Source of the DNA: Membranipora membranacea
Lineage: Eukaryota > Bryozoa > Gymnolaemata > Cheilostomatida > Membraniporidae
Assembly (NCBI GenBank): GCA_914767715.1
Contig: OU612067.1
Location: forward strand, 20,155,001-20,219,000
Direction: 5' to 3'
Length of the DNA: 64,000 bases
Shown: in pieces, positions 35,101 through 45,498 of the stretch
How positions within the stretch are numbered: position 1 is the stretch's first letter
Layout of the letters: every line of letters starts with the position of its first letter
Notes under the pieces: generated by a model
Seen by the model: only the letters and a program-made list of their open reading frames with translations
The model's database searches: none
Told to the model about the DNA's origin: nothing
Program-made: the position numbers and the translations under genes

Positions 35101-38100
35101 CAACATTATCACACATCAACATTACAGATCCCATCAAGATCAACAGATCACACATCGACATCATCATATATTGATTAAAAAAGACACATGCCATCAAAAT
35201 TCTATAAGCTTTTGTGAGAGCCATAACAGTGGCGCTCCATACCGAATATGACACTTCATTGAGGTAATTGGTATCTTGAATTTACCTATCTAATATATCG
35301 TTTTATTCTTACAGGTAAATCCTACATTTATTCTAACGGTGAGCTACAGGATGAAGGAGCACATGGCAGCCACGTGACAAAAATGGGCCCAATTTTTGCT
35401 TTCCTTGATGGCTCCACAAACGAAACACAAGAGTGAGTATTTGATAACATCTAGATAACCCTTTATGTGGGTTACGAGACAAAAATTCACAAAAGTCTGT
35501 TTGAAGCTGGAATAATCCATCTATTATTGTACAAGCGAAAAACCCTGATTGAACTGACAAATGATTTTAAGAGTGACACTTATAATTAATAATAATTTGT
35601 GGTTCGGTTCTACTTTTTCAGGATGTTTCGTTTTTCGTGATTTTAGATCATCCAGTTTGTCATGTGTATCCTGGTTTGACACTCCATTGTCTCTGATGGC
35701 TTTGGAAAAAGTGAAATCTCACTGCACCAACTTCCAGGCTAACTACAAACCTTCACCAGCTTTGCTGTATCCTTTCAACTCAGCTTATCAACTAGATGAT
35801 ACGAGCAACAAGAGAATGCTCGCTACAAGCTCACATAATGCCACATTTGTCGCGGGTGAGTTATGTACATAGGTTCTTAGGTACTTAGGTACTTAGGTAC
35901 TTAGGTACTTAGGTTTCGTACTTAGGTACATTTTGCGCTTGAGTACTTAAATAACTTCTTGTTCTTTGATTCTCTGGAACCTACGTACTCGCAATCTTCA
36001 TGTATTTAGGTACTCTGATACTTGGGTACACAAGCGCTCAGTAGCCGATGTGTTGGCTAGGCTGGTATTTGGGAATTCAAGTATTCATGTAATCAAATAT
36101 TTGAGTACCGACACATGGTGGGTTTGGGAAGTCGGAGAACAGGCTAGGTACTTAAGTACTAACTTACTTTGGGACTTAGTCTCTCAGCTACTTATATACC
36201 TGGCAAACAAGATATTTGTTGATGATATCGATGATTCTAATGGTGTGTAGAATATACCTAGGTTTGCTGGTAGAACAAGGTGTTATTTTACTGTTGGATA
36301 AACTCTTGTTCAGATGGTGGAATAACTTGTTAGTTTTCTTTTTTAAATCCCTGCACTTCACTTTCTCCTGTCATCCGATCATGTTGAATCTTAACTAGAA
36401 TTGGGTATGGAATTTTGTCATCGCCTAGGTATAAACCTACAACTGAATAATTAATTTTGTCACAGGTGCAAGGAAAAGACCGAACGAAGCTTTGGAGATG
36501 GCTGCCGGGCAGAATATCTCTTTCCCAGATATATCAGACTCTACTCAGGACTTATCACAGCTTTCCTCTTGGACTTTATCATTCTTTGTAAAGTCACAAC
36601 CAGGAATAGTTATGACATTGATACGTGGAGTACTAGGAATCGATAATAACCGAATGAAGTGAGAGTTCTAATCAATGAACCATTTATGTATTCATTTACG
36701 AATTCATTCATTTATTTATTTATGCATTTATTAATGTAGAATGGGAACCACCAGGATACGACCAGATAAGATCAAGCATAATCTAAACAAACATTAGAAC
36801 AAGTTTGTTCCCTCAGCGGTGGCAGAGAGATATTGCAGTAAGTCGCCTTGATACATGACTTTTGCAATATTCCTCTGCCACCGCAGAGGGAACAAACTTG
36901 TTCTAGACAAAAACCTGATCACATTAGATCCTGGAGAGGCATCATCCCTCAGATGAGCTACTTAGGTAAAAAATTTAAATTGTAGGAAGATCGAAACCAA
37001 CTTTGCTTAAAAAATATGCAGATGACAGAATCCAGAGAGATTGATGCAAGTTTGTTGATTTTGCCAGGCAGGCATCTTTGAAAAGTCAGCAAAGACTGCA
37101 GACAATGTAGCTGTATTAGCAATATTGGAGCCAACAAGAAAATCGAAACTGTTTTAGTAAATTAGGATAACTCTATAGTGGGATTTCATTTTTGATTATG
37201 ACCTACTCTTCTTTTTAAATGATGACAGTTGTGATACATAACTGGCCAATCAGATACGAGTCAAACCAAGGAGGAACAGAACTCATTGGTTAAATTCTAG
37301 CAATCTATAACTCTTTGTCACACCAGGAGACTTAGTTTAAGCCTTTATCCACCGTTGTTTTGATGTACTCATTTTGCAATTGCAGTTTTCAAATAAGGCT
37401 TATCATCTCTCCAAGTTATTTGTCCTTCCCCTGACCTTCTTTGTAGATTGAGCGACAATGAGATATGGAGCCTCAGTAACTACTCTACCATTGTATATCC
37501 CGCTGGGGAGTTTGTATGGCTTGGAAGTGTGTATGATGGATACAACGGTATATGGATCATCTACATGGGTGGAAGTGTGAGTGGGACTTTTCTTTTGCTA
37601 GGCTCTAAAAATCTTCAAAAGTTTTAGGTTAATTCTAGATTTCATTAAACTTTTGAAATTGCAAAGTATGATCTGTAAACCCCAACAGCAAAAATGGTTT
37701 TAGATATCTAGCTTTTTTTAGCTTTAAATTCATATAGTACAGTGTGAAACCCCAACAGCTAAAATTGAATCAGGTGATTTTATCACCCAACAATCTTTTT
37801 AATTTGCTGCTCCAGGCGGCTTTTTTTCTCTAGCACTGATACATTTTTGCGCCGCCGAGTCTGGGTCACTTCTGCTGGCATGCTTTTCAATGGCCTATAG
37901 CAACCGAGGGCAATCTAATCTATATTGCATCAACTGCACAACTTACTAAAATTCATATTTGTTGAACATTGACTATAATGCAACACCTTCAGCACAATCT
38001 GTTCCGTTTAGGAGGGAGAGGTGGGCTTTAATTGCATGTTTGTATTACCAAACCAACTGCGTCAAAAGCAGAAGTTGTCGTTAAAACTGGTGGCAGTATT

Positions 38101-41100
38101 AAAAATTTGATACCCATTAAATATTTAGTATTTAATATTTAATATTTGGTATTTGGCATTTGGTATATGGTATATTTGGTATTTGGTATCGAGTATTTAG
38201 TATTGATATCAAATACTCAGCTTCCCATATAAAAAAAAACATGACAGTGTGCATAATAATAAACATGTTTTGATTTTAGCCTATCATCACTAAATATGTT
38301 GGGCCGATGACGATCGATGCCCGATCTCTGAGCATAGAGAATACTGGGCCAGCAACAGCAGTTCAGTGTTATCAGTTTTACACAGAGGCACTCGACCAGA
38401 TACAGTTTTCTCGTATAAGAGATGCATGTCTCGCATACAGTAAGTACAGTAAGTCAAATCAATGTAGGGTATATAAAGTAAGTAGAGTAAGTCAAATCAA
38501 CGTAGGGTATATACAGTAAGTTCAGTAAGTCAAATCAACATAGGGTATATACAGTAGGTACTGTAACTGCAAGTCAAGTCAATGTAGGGTATATACAGTA
38601 AGTTCAGTAAGTCAAATCAACGTAGGGTATATACAGTAGGTACTGTAACTGTAAGTCAAGTCAATGGCGAGCATGTTTAGTGAGTATAGTAAATAAAACA
38701 GGAAGAGTGATTAGTCTTCGTAAAGTAAGAACAATTTGTAAAGAAGGGACACTGGGGTAACATGAGAAGAGTATGTAAAGTAATGCAGTAAGTAAAGTAG
38801 GCAATTAGGTTTAGTAAGTATGAACAATGAGTACATTAGGTTAAGAAGGTATAGTAAGTATAGTAAGTACAGTGAGTAATGCTGCAATTTCATCTATAGC
38901 TCAAGTCCCCAATATACTGAATAGGAAGGAGAGATGTGGAGGTAAATCCTCATAGAATGTACCATTGTGTGTTTATCATACCACACATCATGACCTATAT
39001 CTGTTTTTTCTTTATAATTTGTTAACATTTTAGCTTTTGTGATTCATTCAGTATTGCAGTATTTCAGTTAGGAACCTGCATAAAGATATAAATACTTTGC
39101 AATTATACTTACTATTTATATGTTTATTTAATGATACATTTAAATTATATTATATTTTTTATTATATATCTTTCAGACAGCGACACTTCTTTACCATATC
39201 CCAGAGGGTTTTGGCCGTTAAACGATTACTATCAGCTACGAGACATAACAGAACGTAGCGGAGATTTCACACCATATCCAAGTGATAGTCCGGCGTTCGA
39301 TGTCACTGGACCTTACGGTGATGCCAATGGTGAGATTGATAATCACTATCCTGATCCACAAGCATAACTACTATTTTTTTCATTTTTTTTTTGGTTTTCT
39401 CTAAAGAATTGTCAACAAATGAGTATTATCAAAAATAGAGTTCATACACATAATTATTCATAATAAAAAAAGTGAGCAATGCTAGATATGCAGTACACAT
39501 ATTACATACATAATTATATATATACTACATATTTAGCATTGCTCACTTTTTTTCATTTTATTCCACCGGAGCTTGCAAACAATATTTCTTTCTTCTAAAT
39601 TCCATACAGGTGGTCTTAGTTTGACGCAAGAGAACAACCTAACTACACTCTACATCCAAGCTGCCAAGTCAGCGCTCGATGTGAAGTTCTCCTTTACTGT
39701 TGCTCTATGGATTAAAGTACACTCAACCTTTCCAATGGATGCCAGGGCGGCGTTGTGTTACTACGATTATATCCACAAGTCGGGTTTGTAGATTCAGTTC
39801 AAATGTTTAAAAATTGTTATGCCGGTATGGACAGCTATTTGTCAATCAGTTGACATACGAGAAGCACCTAAATACTAGCTAGTTTGGGGTGTTTGAAGGT
39901 ATGCTAACAGAGATTGATGCTAGCGTACATTGAGTCATCCCCAAATTACCTGAACTAAATAAAGCCTAGTATGTGCTCAAGGGGAACTTTTCATCACCCC
40001 ACTAGGGTAGTTTAATTCGATTCTCTTTGTTTAAAAAAAGTTCTTCAAATACAAAAGAAAATTCAAATGAAAAGACTTTTCCATCGGCTCATTTGTTTCT
40101 AATAGACAGTTTTCTGAGGTCTGATTTAGGCCTCCTTTCGGAGTTGTCCTCTCTCCAGTTTGGTACTTTTAACCCAGGCCGCATAGGAAAAACGTGCTGA
40201 AAAGAGGGTTATCTTGATAACCGCTTATAATAGGATAAAAATTATTTTTGATACAGAATCTGCAGCATTGAAAACTCATATGGTAATAGTTCGGAAAATA
40301 AATTTAGTGTTTGGATAGTCAATTATAGCATTATCTGCCTGTTTTGCGGACAATTTGGCAGAATTTTTCATGAGTTTTGTCACTAAGATTAAGATATACC
40401 AACATTCAAGCCTCCAACGATTTGGAAACCCTGTCCCACAGGGTCTTCAATGGTGCAGACTCTGAATCAAATTTCATTTTTATCCTAACATAAGCGGATT
40501 AAGGGTTAAAAGTACTAAACTGGAGAGAGGACAACTCCGAATTGAGGCAAAAATAAGAGCTCAGAAAACTGTCTATTTCACAGTATCAATAAAGTATCTA
40601 GTTTTTTTTTAGAAAACCTTCCGCTGCCACTATTGCATCCACTGCCTGTAAAATTGAAATAAATATTTACTAGCCTACACTTCATTTGGTCTTATATTAT
40701 TCAGAATATCAAACGTGGAACGATAGAAGAGTGGCTGGTGTACAAATGCATTTCAAAAGAGGCGACTCAGACAATCTATCATTGGCATTCAAAAACAGGC
40801 AAACCAATAGCAAAGTTAATAAACCAGAGATTTCAGATTTCATTAGCACAAATCATATGGGAAATGAAACCGCTGACTTTATCCCATATGATACTTGGGT
40901 ACATATAGCTGTCACAGTCGATTTTGCCGCCAAAGAGCTAGTTTGGTACGCTGATGGGTTACGCATCTACTCTGCCAGGTGAGTGAAACTATTTTACCTC
41001 AATCTTCCATGGAACAAAATTTGAATAGGTACCTACTTGTTTGTGAATAAGATGACTGCTTAATAGTTTTCTCAGCTCCAAAACCTTGATTGGTTGCTGA

Positions 41101-44100
41101 AGTTTGGCGTGAAAATTCACCATTGGCCTTGTGTAAAAACGTGTATGTTCTATCCAGTTAACAGTTTTTCACTCATTTAAGGGCAAGGGTTCACATCGGG
41201 TAATTTACAATTTTACTCTTTTATCCACCATTGCATATGAATTGTTTTTAGACCTAAGAAAGCATGGACAGAGAAGAGGAATAGCAGTTTTTTCCCATTC
41301 TATATGAATTACTAAAAATCTGGACACAAATTCTAGTTGCTTTTAAATGCTGTATACATTTAAGTACTATCATTGATGCTTCTGACACCAGATGATAACT
41401 ATGAATGTACAAATTGACTAAACTCAACTCGATTAGCTACATTACTTGAGTTTAGATACATGTTCATGTGAGTGAAGCAACAAACTGAGAGCAAATTAGC
41501 GCAGACATTGCGGCCTAGCCCCTAAGGCACCGCTATCTCGCCACCCTTTCTTCGGGATGCGGTGAGTGATGAAACCTTGAGATTTTAACGAACAATTTTT
41601 CATCCAAAATACATGAGCCTTTCTGGCCAAAATAAGGAGCAGAAAACTTAATGTGATCACTATGTTTAGCCAGATTCCACCCGAGAGGAGGAAATACTAG
41701 TCATCTGCTAATTTAGCTATTTAGGGGTTGGCTGATTGTTGGCTAGCACTTTATTTTGGCTAGTGGGAGTCTATATACAGTGAAGGTAGTGAGTAAATGT
41801 GTGCTAGACTTTGCTTAATAGGCAGCTCTACTGCAAATACTTAACTCCTCTCACACTGACATCGAGACTACATTATTCACATATGTATCTCTGATCGTAA
41901 GAGTCAATTTAGCACGAGTACCTAACATGTACCCGCCCCGAATTAGTAAATTTGAACTCGGTGGCCAAACTAAATTCCTTCTGATGGTACTCATGCAAAG
42001 TGAATTAATTCACTCTCTATCGATCAGAGATATACATGCAATAGTATATCACATGATCAGTGTGCTCCTCTAGAGTGATTATTATTAAACATGGCCTACC
42101 CTGAGGTATTGTGTTATTATGTTACGTTGTTCCAGGTTGAATCGATACATCTCAAAGACTTTCTTTTCACTACAAGTTGGCATTCCGCTAATTCTCGATG
42201 ATGATGTCCCTCTGGAAGAATCTCTTTCTGGGGATTCTCTCTTCAACAACAGCTTCAGTATATCGTGCTACCAGCTGTATGACGTCACGCTAACTCAGGG
42301 ACAGATCGAAAGGGCTATGGACCTCTGTAGGGCTGATGGTAAGGTTACAGACTATAGTGAGTTTACATTATTTGAATCATGAGTCACTCCTTTAAATTAG
42401 AGCCCCAAAATCGGTCCAAGGTCATTGTTCATGACTCATCGGTCATTGCCTCATTACAACTCACCAACCAACCCTGATTGTGTCTGACGCCCTTCATTCA
42501 TATATATGGCAGACTGTAGGATTGATTTGGGCGGGCTTCTCAACCATCCATACACATTGATTATACAAGCTACATTGAGCTTGGTCTATGGATGCTTCGT
42601 TACTACCCTGTCCCTGTCCCTGTTGCTTTCAATGACGGTTTTATAATCTATGAAGATGTTGAGTAGACAGTCAAATTCATCGGCAATGTAAACTTAACTT
42701 TAGTTATCCCTTCCTTAAAAGAACAAACCATCATGTTTGCTGTACTTGACATCGGCTGTAAGTGTAAAGCATACCTCTGTGATGCATTCCTGAGGTGCAA
42801 ATTAAGCGGACGTTCCTAAGGAATTTTCAACAGAAAAAGTAATAACGTTGAATTGACACATATATATGGGAATTCTATGAAATTGTGCTTTTGGACAACC
42901 ACGTCATCACCATAAGTTATACAATGATTTGGTTGTCAATGAAATCAGCTGAAATGAGGAGTGACATACAAAGTTCACCGCGTATACTTTTACATTGCAA
43001 ATATTTTGATAAGGTTGGAGTATTGATATTTAATCATGGATAAGGGGCACATATCCGGCCCTGAACAAGCATATGGCAATTTATGTATGATTGGTGAAGA
43101 TAATTTCTCATCTTTGATTGGTCCAAGAGTTCAGTAATGCTATGGCCGACCCCATGTAAACATTTGTCAAGTTGTTGCCTGAGCTTTTGAAGCTCGTTAC
43201 TGGGACATCAGTCAGTGCATAACGATAAAGCTGCCAGAATTTTGGCTTGAACCATTTACTGACACAAAGTTATATACTGATGCAATTTCTCAACAGCCAT
43301 AATGTGTATTTTACCACTAATCCATGAATTCATATCAATGGGTTGGAGTGTTTTCTCAGTTTTAGGTTCATACTATCATAAACATGACTCTGTTCCGATC
43401 TCCAATAGCTTCAGTTCCCCAAGTGAAGAGCTATCTGCGGGCTCTCGTACTGAGTGCCTCCAACATTGTGCAACAGAATTCTCATGTCAGTCTGCAGGTA
43501 AGCTGTTATTTAGGCTCAGAACTCAAAGTGCTGCTATCAATTTGATTATGCCAAGTTCACCCATTCCGATGCAATTTCCTCGTCATAATGAATTCTCGTT
43601 GAAAAGCATATGGCAAAATATTTGTGGACAGGAGTAGTCTGATGGTTAAAGGTGCGGACTTGTGATCTGTAAGGTCCAAGTTCAATTCCCGGCGACGGCA
43701 GTCATGTCTGATTTGGTACTGGCGCGCCATTCATCCTAGCCAGGTCCTCGCGGAACAGACCTAAAAACATCGGAGGTCCACTGTGACTTTGCACACTACA
43801 CATGCAGTAAAAAGATCGCCCGGAATTCCGGTGGGCATGGGTATAGGGTGCGGCTTGAGTACTATGGGTCCCTGTACCTGTACTATAGAGGCGATAGCCC
43901 TCTCCGCAATTAATACTTAGACTTAATTGAGGACAGCTTGTTTTTCCTAGTTTTGTTGTTCAAGTCCCCCTCACCTAGAATAAAGCTTCTGACCACAAGC
44001 TAGCCTGTGATGCCATTGGAAATAAGTTTCCACTCTGGTAGTCTTAGTATGATATAAGGGGCAGGGGTTGGCAAGAAAGTATTATGAGTTATTTGATATC

Positions 44101-44484
44101 ATAGGTAATGATGAGAGTTGTCCCAAGATTAGCCTGTCTTGACAAGCTCTATTGTCAGGGAGGCTCTCTCCCTCCCACAATAAAGCCTGTCAGGGCAGGT
44201 TAGTTCAAGATGTGTAACTCCTAACAAATAGATGCGAGATAATTATTGGTTGGAGCAGCAATTTTTCATTATTTGGTGGCAGTTATTGTCAGACATATCC
44301 AGCAAAGACAGCTGATTATTATGATACCAAAAACATGATGTTGTTTATACTGGCAGCCTTTGGTGATGATGATAACATGTGCGAGATAGATAGCCGTACA
44401 GCAGCTGATAACTCGGCTGAATTCAGCGATACTGGCATGGACTATATGGAGAAAGTACAGTCACCATGGAGACTCTTTGTTTAA
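26170..44484 (+). CDS. Secreted four-LamG-domain protein with PAN-like tail, copy 1
   Basis: 21 exons: 26170-26236, 26732-26800, 29113-29209, 29906-29990, 5a 30270-30453 or 5b 30751-30895, 31536-31623, 32584-32750, 33365-33502, 34059-34176, 34605-34810, 35315-35432, 35647-35855, 36466-36658, 37447-37576, 38280-38439, 39177-39329, 39610-39783, 40705-40978, 42136-42338, 43366-43497, 44357-44484. Product is 1,030 (5a) or 1,017 (5b) residues. A hydrophobic signal peptide (1-22) is followed by four LamG/concanavalin-like domains at about 23-252, 253-470, 471-676 and 677-944, then a Cys-containing PAN/Apple-like tail (945-1030). Each domain opens with a W/Y-P-x-N-like strand, has AWIKP or W-x-x-[IV]-A-V-x-Y-D-type strands, and ends in C-x19-C. 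No transmembrane segment follows the signal, so it is probably extracellular; ligand unknown. Exon 1 rests on the signal-like peptide and a donor matching copy 2. Some exon ends could shift, but every phase fits. Confidence 0.9.
26801..29112. other. Intron 2 of LamG copy 1
   Basis: 2.3 kb without a recognised exon. Contains one family B hairpin (28274-28344). Confidence 0.6.
28274..28344. repeat. Hairpin family B, copy 2
   Basis: ATCTGTCTTGACGAGCTCT pairs with AAGCTTGTCAAGACAGGCTA around a G/C-rich loop. Confidence 0.75.
29791..29862. mobile_element. 'TAGACAG' MITE end fragment, LamG copy 1 intron 3
   Basis: GACAGTTTTCTGAGCTTGAA then GGAGTTGTCCTCTCTCCATT, the terminal arm of the 8648 element, stopping about 45 bp before exon 4. 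The same fragment is at the same place in copy 2 (47365-47430). Confidence 0.7.
30270..30453 (+). other. Alternative exon 5a of LamG copy 1
   Basis: 184-bp exon starting in phase 0 after an AG acceptor and ending in phase 1 before GTAATC. It encodes part of LamG-like domain 1, with GQGPIFSFGPPGEWGVII, then HNCCG, ending SFFPNG. It is the counterpart of exon 5b and of copy-2 exon 5 (48290-48455), which has GTGPLFSMVPHSVWGWII and ends NFFMPG. Confidence 0.85.
30578..30662. repeat. Hairpin family A between exons 5a and 5b
   Basis: TTAGCCTTGTAACGTGGCTG pairs with GTCGCCGCGTGACAAGGCTA; GTTTTGGGG pairs with the inner CCCCTTAAAAC. It fills a third of the 297-bp intron separating the alternative exons. 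Confidence 0.8.
30751..30895 (+). other. Alternative exon 5b of LamG copy 1
   Basis: 145-bp second version of exon 5, again phase 0 to phase 1. It encodes GEGPLLHFGPKSSLVWVF, WNCCSTGSTF and the end GFFPSG, clearly related to 5a but 13 residues shorter. Joining 5a to 5b gives a stop at the third codon (GGA TCC TGA), and skipping both shifts the frame of exon 6, so a productive mRNA must contain exactly one. Confidence 0.83.
31581..32180 (+). repeat. 151-bp tandem array with exon 6 end and its donor
   Basis: Four units starting at 31581, 31732, 31883 and 32034, an exact 151-bp period. Each contains the last 43 bases of exon 6 (AGATAAAGGTATACAAAAAT ...) followed by a GTGAGT or GTGAGC donor and 100 bases of intron. 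The first unit is the real exon end; the last intron part is diverged. Confidence 0.92.
32339..32490 (+). mobile_element. tRNA-headed SINE, diverged
   Basis: AAGGAGGTAGCACAGTTGGT gives an A-box-like head; the B box is degenerate. The body ends in a CAGTCTGAGCATTCGGACTG hairpin. In LamG copy 1 intron 6. Confidence 0.5.
32751..32880 (+). repeat. 31-bp tandem repeat abutting the exon 7 donor
   Basis: About four units of GTTGGTTGATATAAASAGAG then CTTATGATTG, starting right at the donor of exon 7, which is GTTGGT. A related array follows exon 7 of copy 2 (49943-50035). Confidence 0.85.
34484..34604 (+). pseudogene. Decayed duplicate of the start of exon 10, LamG copy 1
   Basis: Just upstream of real exon 10 (34605), after a good CAG acceptor, the sequence encodes DNGILEIWGNSDEKMES, matching exon 10's SSVIFRIWGDSDDTTES in the same phase. 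It then loses similarity and runs to an in-frame stop at the real acceptor. It has no matching donor. I read it as a truncated exon duplicate; a retained or alternative terminal exon cannot be ruled out. Confidence 0.6.
35872..35935 (+). repeat. 10-bp minisatellite after exon 12
   Basis: TTAGGTAC-type units (about five), starting 17 bp after the exon 12 donor; scattered TAGGTACT continues to about 36150. Confidence 0.85.
36795..36905. mobile_element. Short palindromic MITE
   Basis: 111 bp: TAGAACAAGTTTGTTCCCTC at the left is exactly complementary to the right end apart from one base; arms continue through GGTGGCAGAG and TATTGCA. In LamG copy 1 intron 13. Confidence 0.85.
38100..38220 (+). 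repeat. ATTTGGTATTTGGTAT minisatellite
   Basis: About 110 bp of 7-10 bp units TATTTGGTA/TATTTAGTA, about 60 bp before exon 15. Confidence 0.8.
38440..38690 (+). repeat. Splice-donor-like tandem repeat after exon 15
   Basis: Starting at the exon 15 donor (TACA|GTAAGT), units of 31 to 38 bp repeat ACAGTAAGT and TCAATGTAGGGTATATACAG about six times. Looser AGTAAGTA units go on to about 38880. Confidence 0.88.
39465..39560. mobile_element. AT-rich palindromic MITE
   Basis: AAAAAAAGTGAGCAATGCTA pairs with TAGCATTGCTCACTTTTTTT around an AT-rich loop, 50 bp before exon 17. Confidence 0.75.
40103..40575. mobile_element. MITE 'TAGACAGTTTTCTGAG', copy 2
   Basis: 473-bp element in LamG copy 1 intron 17, co-linear with 8648-9151 over nearly its full length and with the same ends. 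The right arm lacks about 30 bp. Confidence 0.88.
41475..41580 (+). mobile_element. SINE body fragment
   Basis: GAGAGCAAATTAGCGCAGAC and CATTGCGGCC..CTAAGGCACC match the body of the SINEs at 23140 and 50110; no tRNA head. Confidence 0.5.
41860..42064. mobile_element. MITE, 'ACACTGA...TCAGTGT' family, copy 3 (reversed)
   Basis: Reverse orientation relative to 7537: GATGGTACTCATGCAAAGTG in the core and CACATGATCAGTGTG at the right end. Confidence 0.7.
43631..43925 (+). mobile_element. tRNA-headed SINE, about 300 bp
   Basis: Head GGAGTAGTCTGATGGTTAAA with an A box and GGTCCAAGTTCAATTCCCGG with a good B box, then a body with CATCGGAGGTCCACTGTGAC, a GCCCGGAATTCCGGTGGGC hairpin and a short AT-rich tail. 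In intron 20 of LamG copy 1. The best preserved SINE here. Confidence 0.85.
44129..44203. repeat. Hairpin family B, copy 3
   Basis: TTAGCCTGTCTTGACAAGCT pairs imperfectly with AAGCCTGTCAGGGCAGGTTA around a GGGAGG...CCTCCC stem. In intron 20 of LamG copy 1. Confidence 0.75.
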
Positions 44485-44794
44485 TAATTCCATCTAACTA
44501 GCAAGGTTGCCCAACTTGTAAAGAAAAAACTAATATAATATTAATAGGATGATGGTGATTACGAATATAGTTGAATACATATCAAAATATATAACTATAA
44601 GAAACTCTTTCAGAAAAAGTGATGAATGTATTAATATCATCCTTTAGCGGGGTTCGGTTGCAAAAACTGCTTGATTAGGCGCTCATTGATGGAGAAGTTG
44701 GCCTTGCAGTTGACAGATTCATGTGAAGTGAACAAGTTGTCTTTGATTCACTTAAATTATATTTTCCTAGAAAACCTCAATATATAAATAACTG

Positions 44795-44804
44795 AATAAA
44801 TAAA
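44795..44804 (+). terminator. Overlapping polyadenylation signals of LamG copy 1
   Basis: Two overlapping AATAAA hexamers about 310 bp after the stop at 44484 and 700 bp before the signal-peptide exon of copy 2. Confidence 0.55.
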
Positions 44805-45498
44805 CATTCAAAAACTTTTGTGCATTCTCATATCATTATACCAGTCAATCCAGTCGTCCAGTTGATAGGCTGATATTTTGTTGATATTAATAATTATATA
44901 CAAACGTATACAATCTTCTTTGTTGGCAAGCAATATCATCTTTATGACGTTTTTATGTTTTTTACTAGTAATAGAAATCATCTAAAAACAGATCAAACAA
45001 GAGAACAGAAAAATGAAAGTGTTATTTAAAACTTGCAGGAGATAAACAATGTTAAAATTGCCTCTATCTGCTCTAATAATAACATCTGTACGCTGCACCA
45101 GTTTACGGCCCATACACAAAGTTTTCATGTAAAGCCACTTACTCACATTGCAGCTGTCTGAGCACTTCATAATCCAGTTGTGACGATTGCATGTACCCTC
45201 AATTGTACTCATTATAATATTAAATTTGAAAGTAAACAATACTGTATTGGAAATTTTGGACAAAAAGCAGGAAATTGCTTGAATCTAGATTTAGAATGTT
45301 AGCTTTTCTGATTTTCCAAAATAAACAATAAATGTCAATATGAATTTCCGTCAATTTCTTTATACTTTAGCTTGTTATAGTAATTTGAGATTATAAAGTA
45401 TTGGAGTTGATTGATCTGTTGGAAATTAAGAAGAAGCTATTTACCCTTGTGATCACAGTCTCCTGCTGATTTGTGACTACTAAGAACAGGGTTGAATA

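Noticed and set aside
38440-38690. Regular 31-38 bp repeats suggesting a CRISPR array
   Set aside because: The units are continuous with no unique spacers, and the window is clearly a eukaryotic genome.
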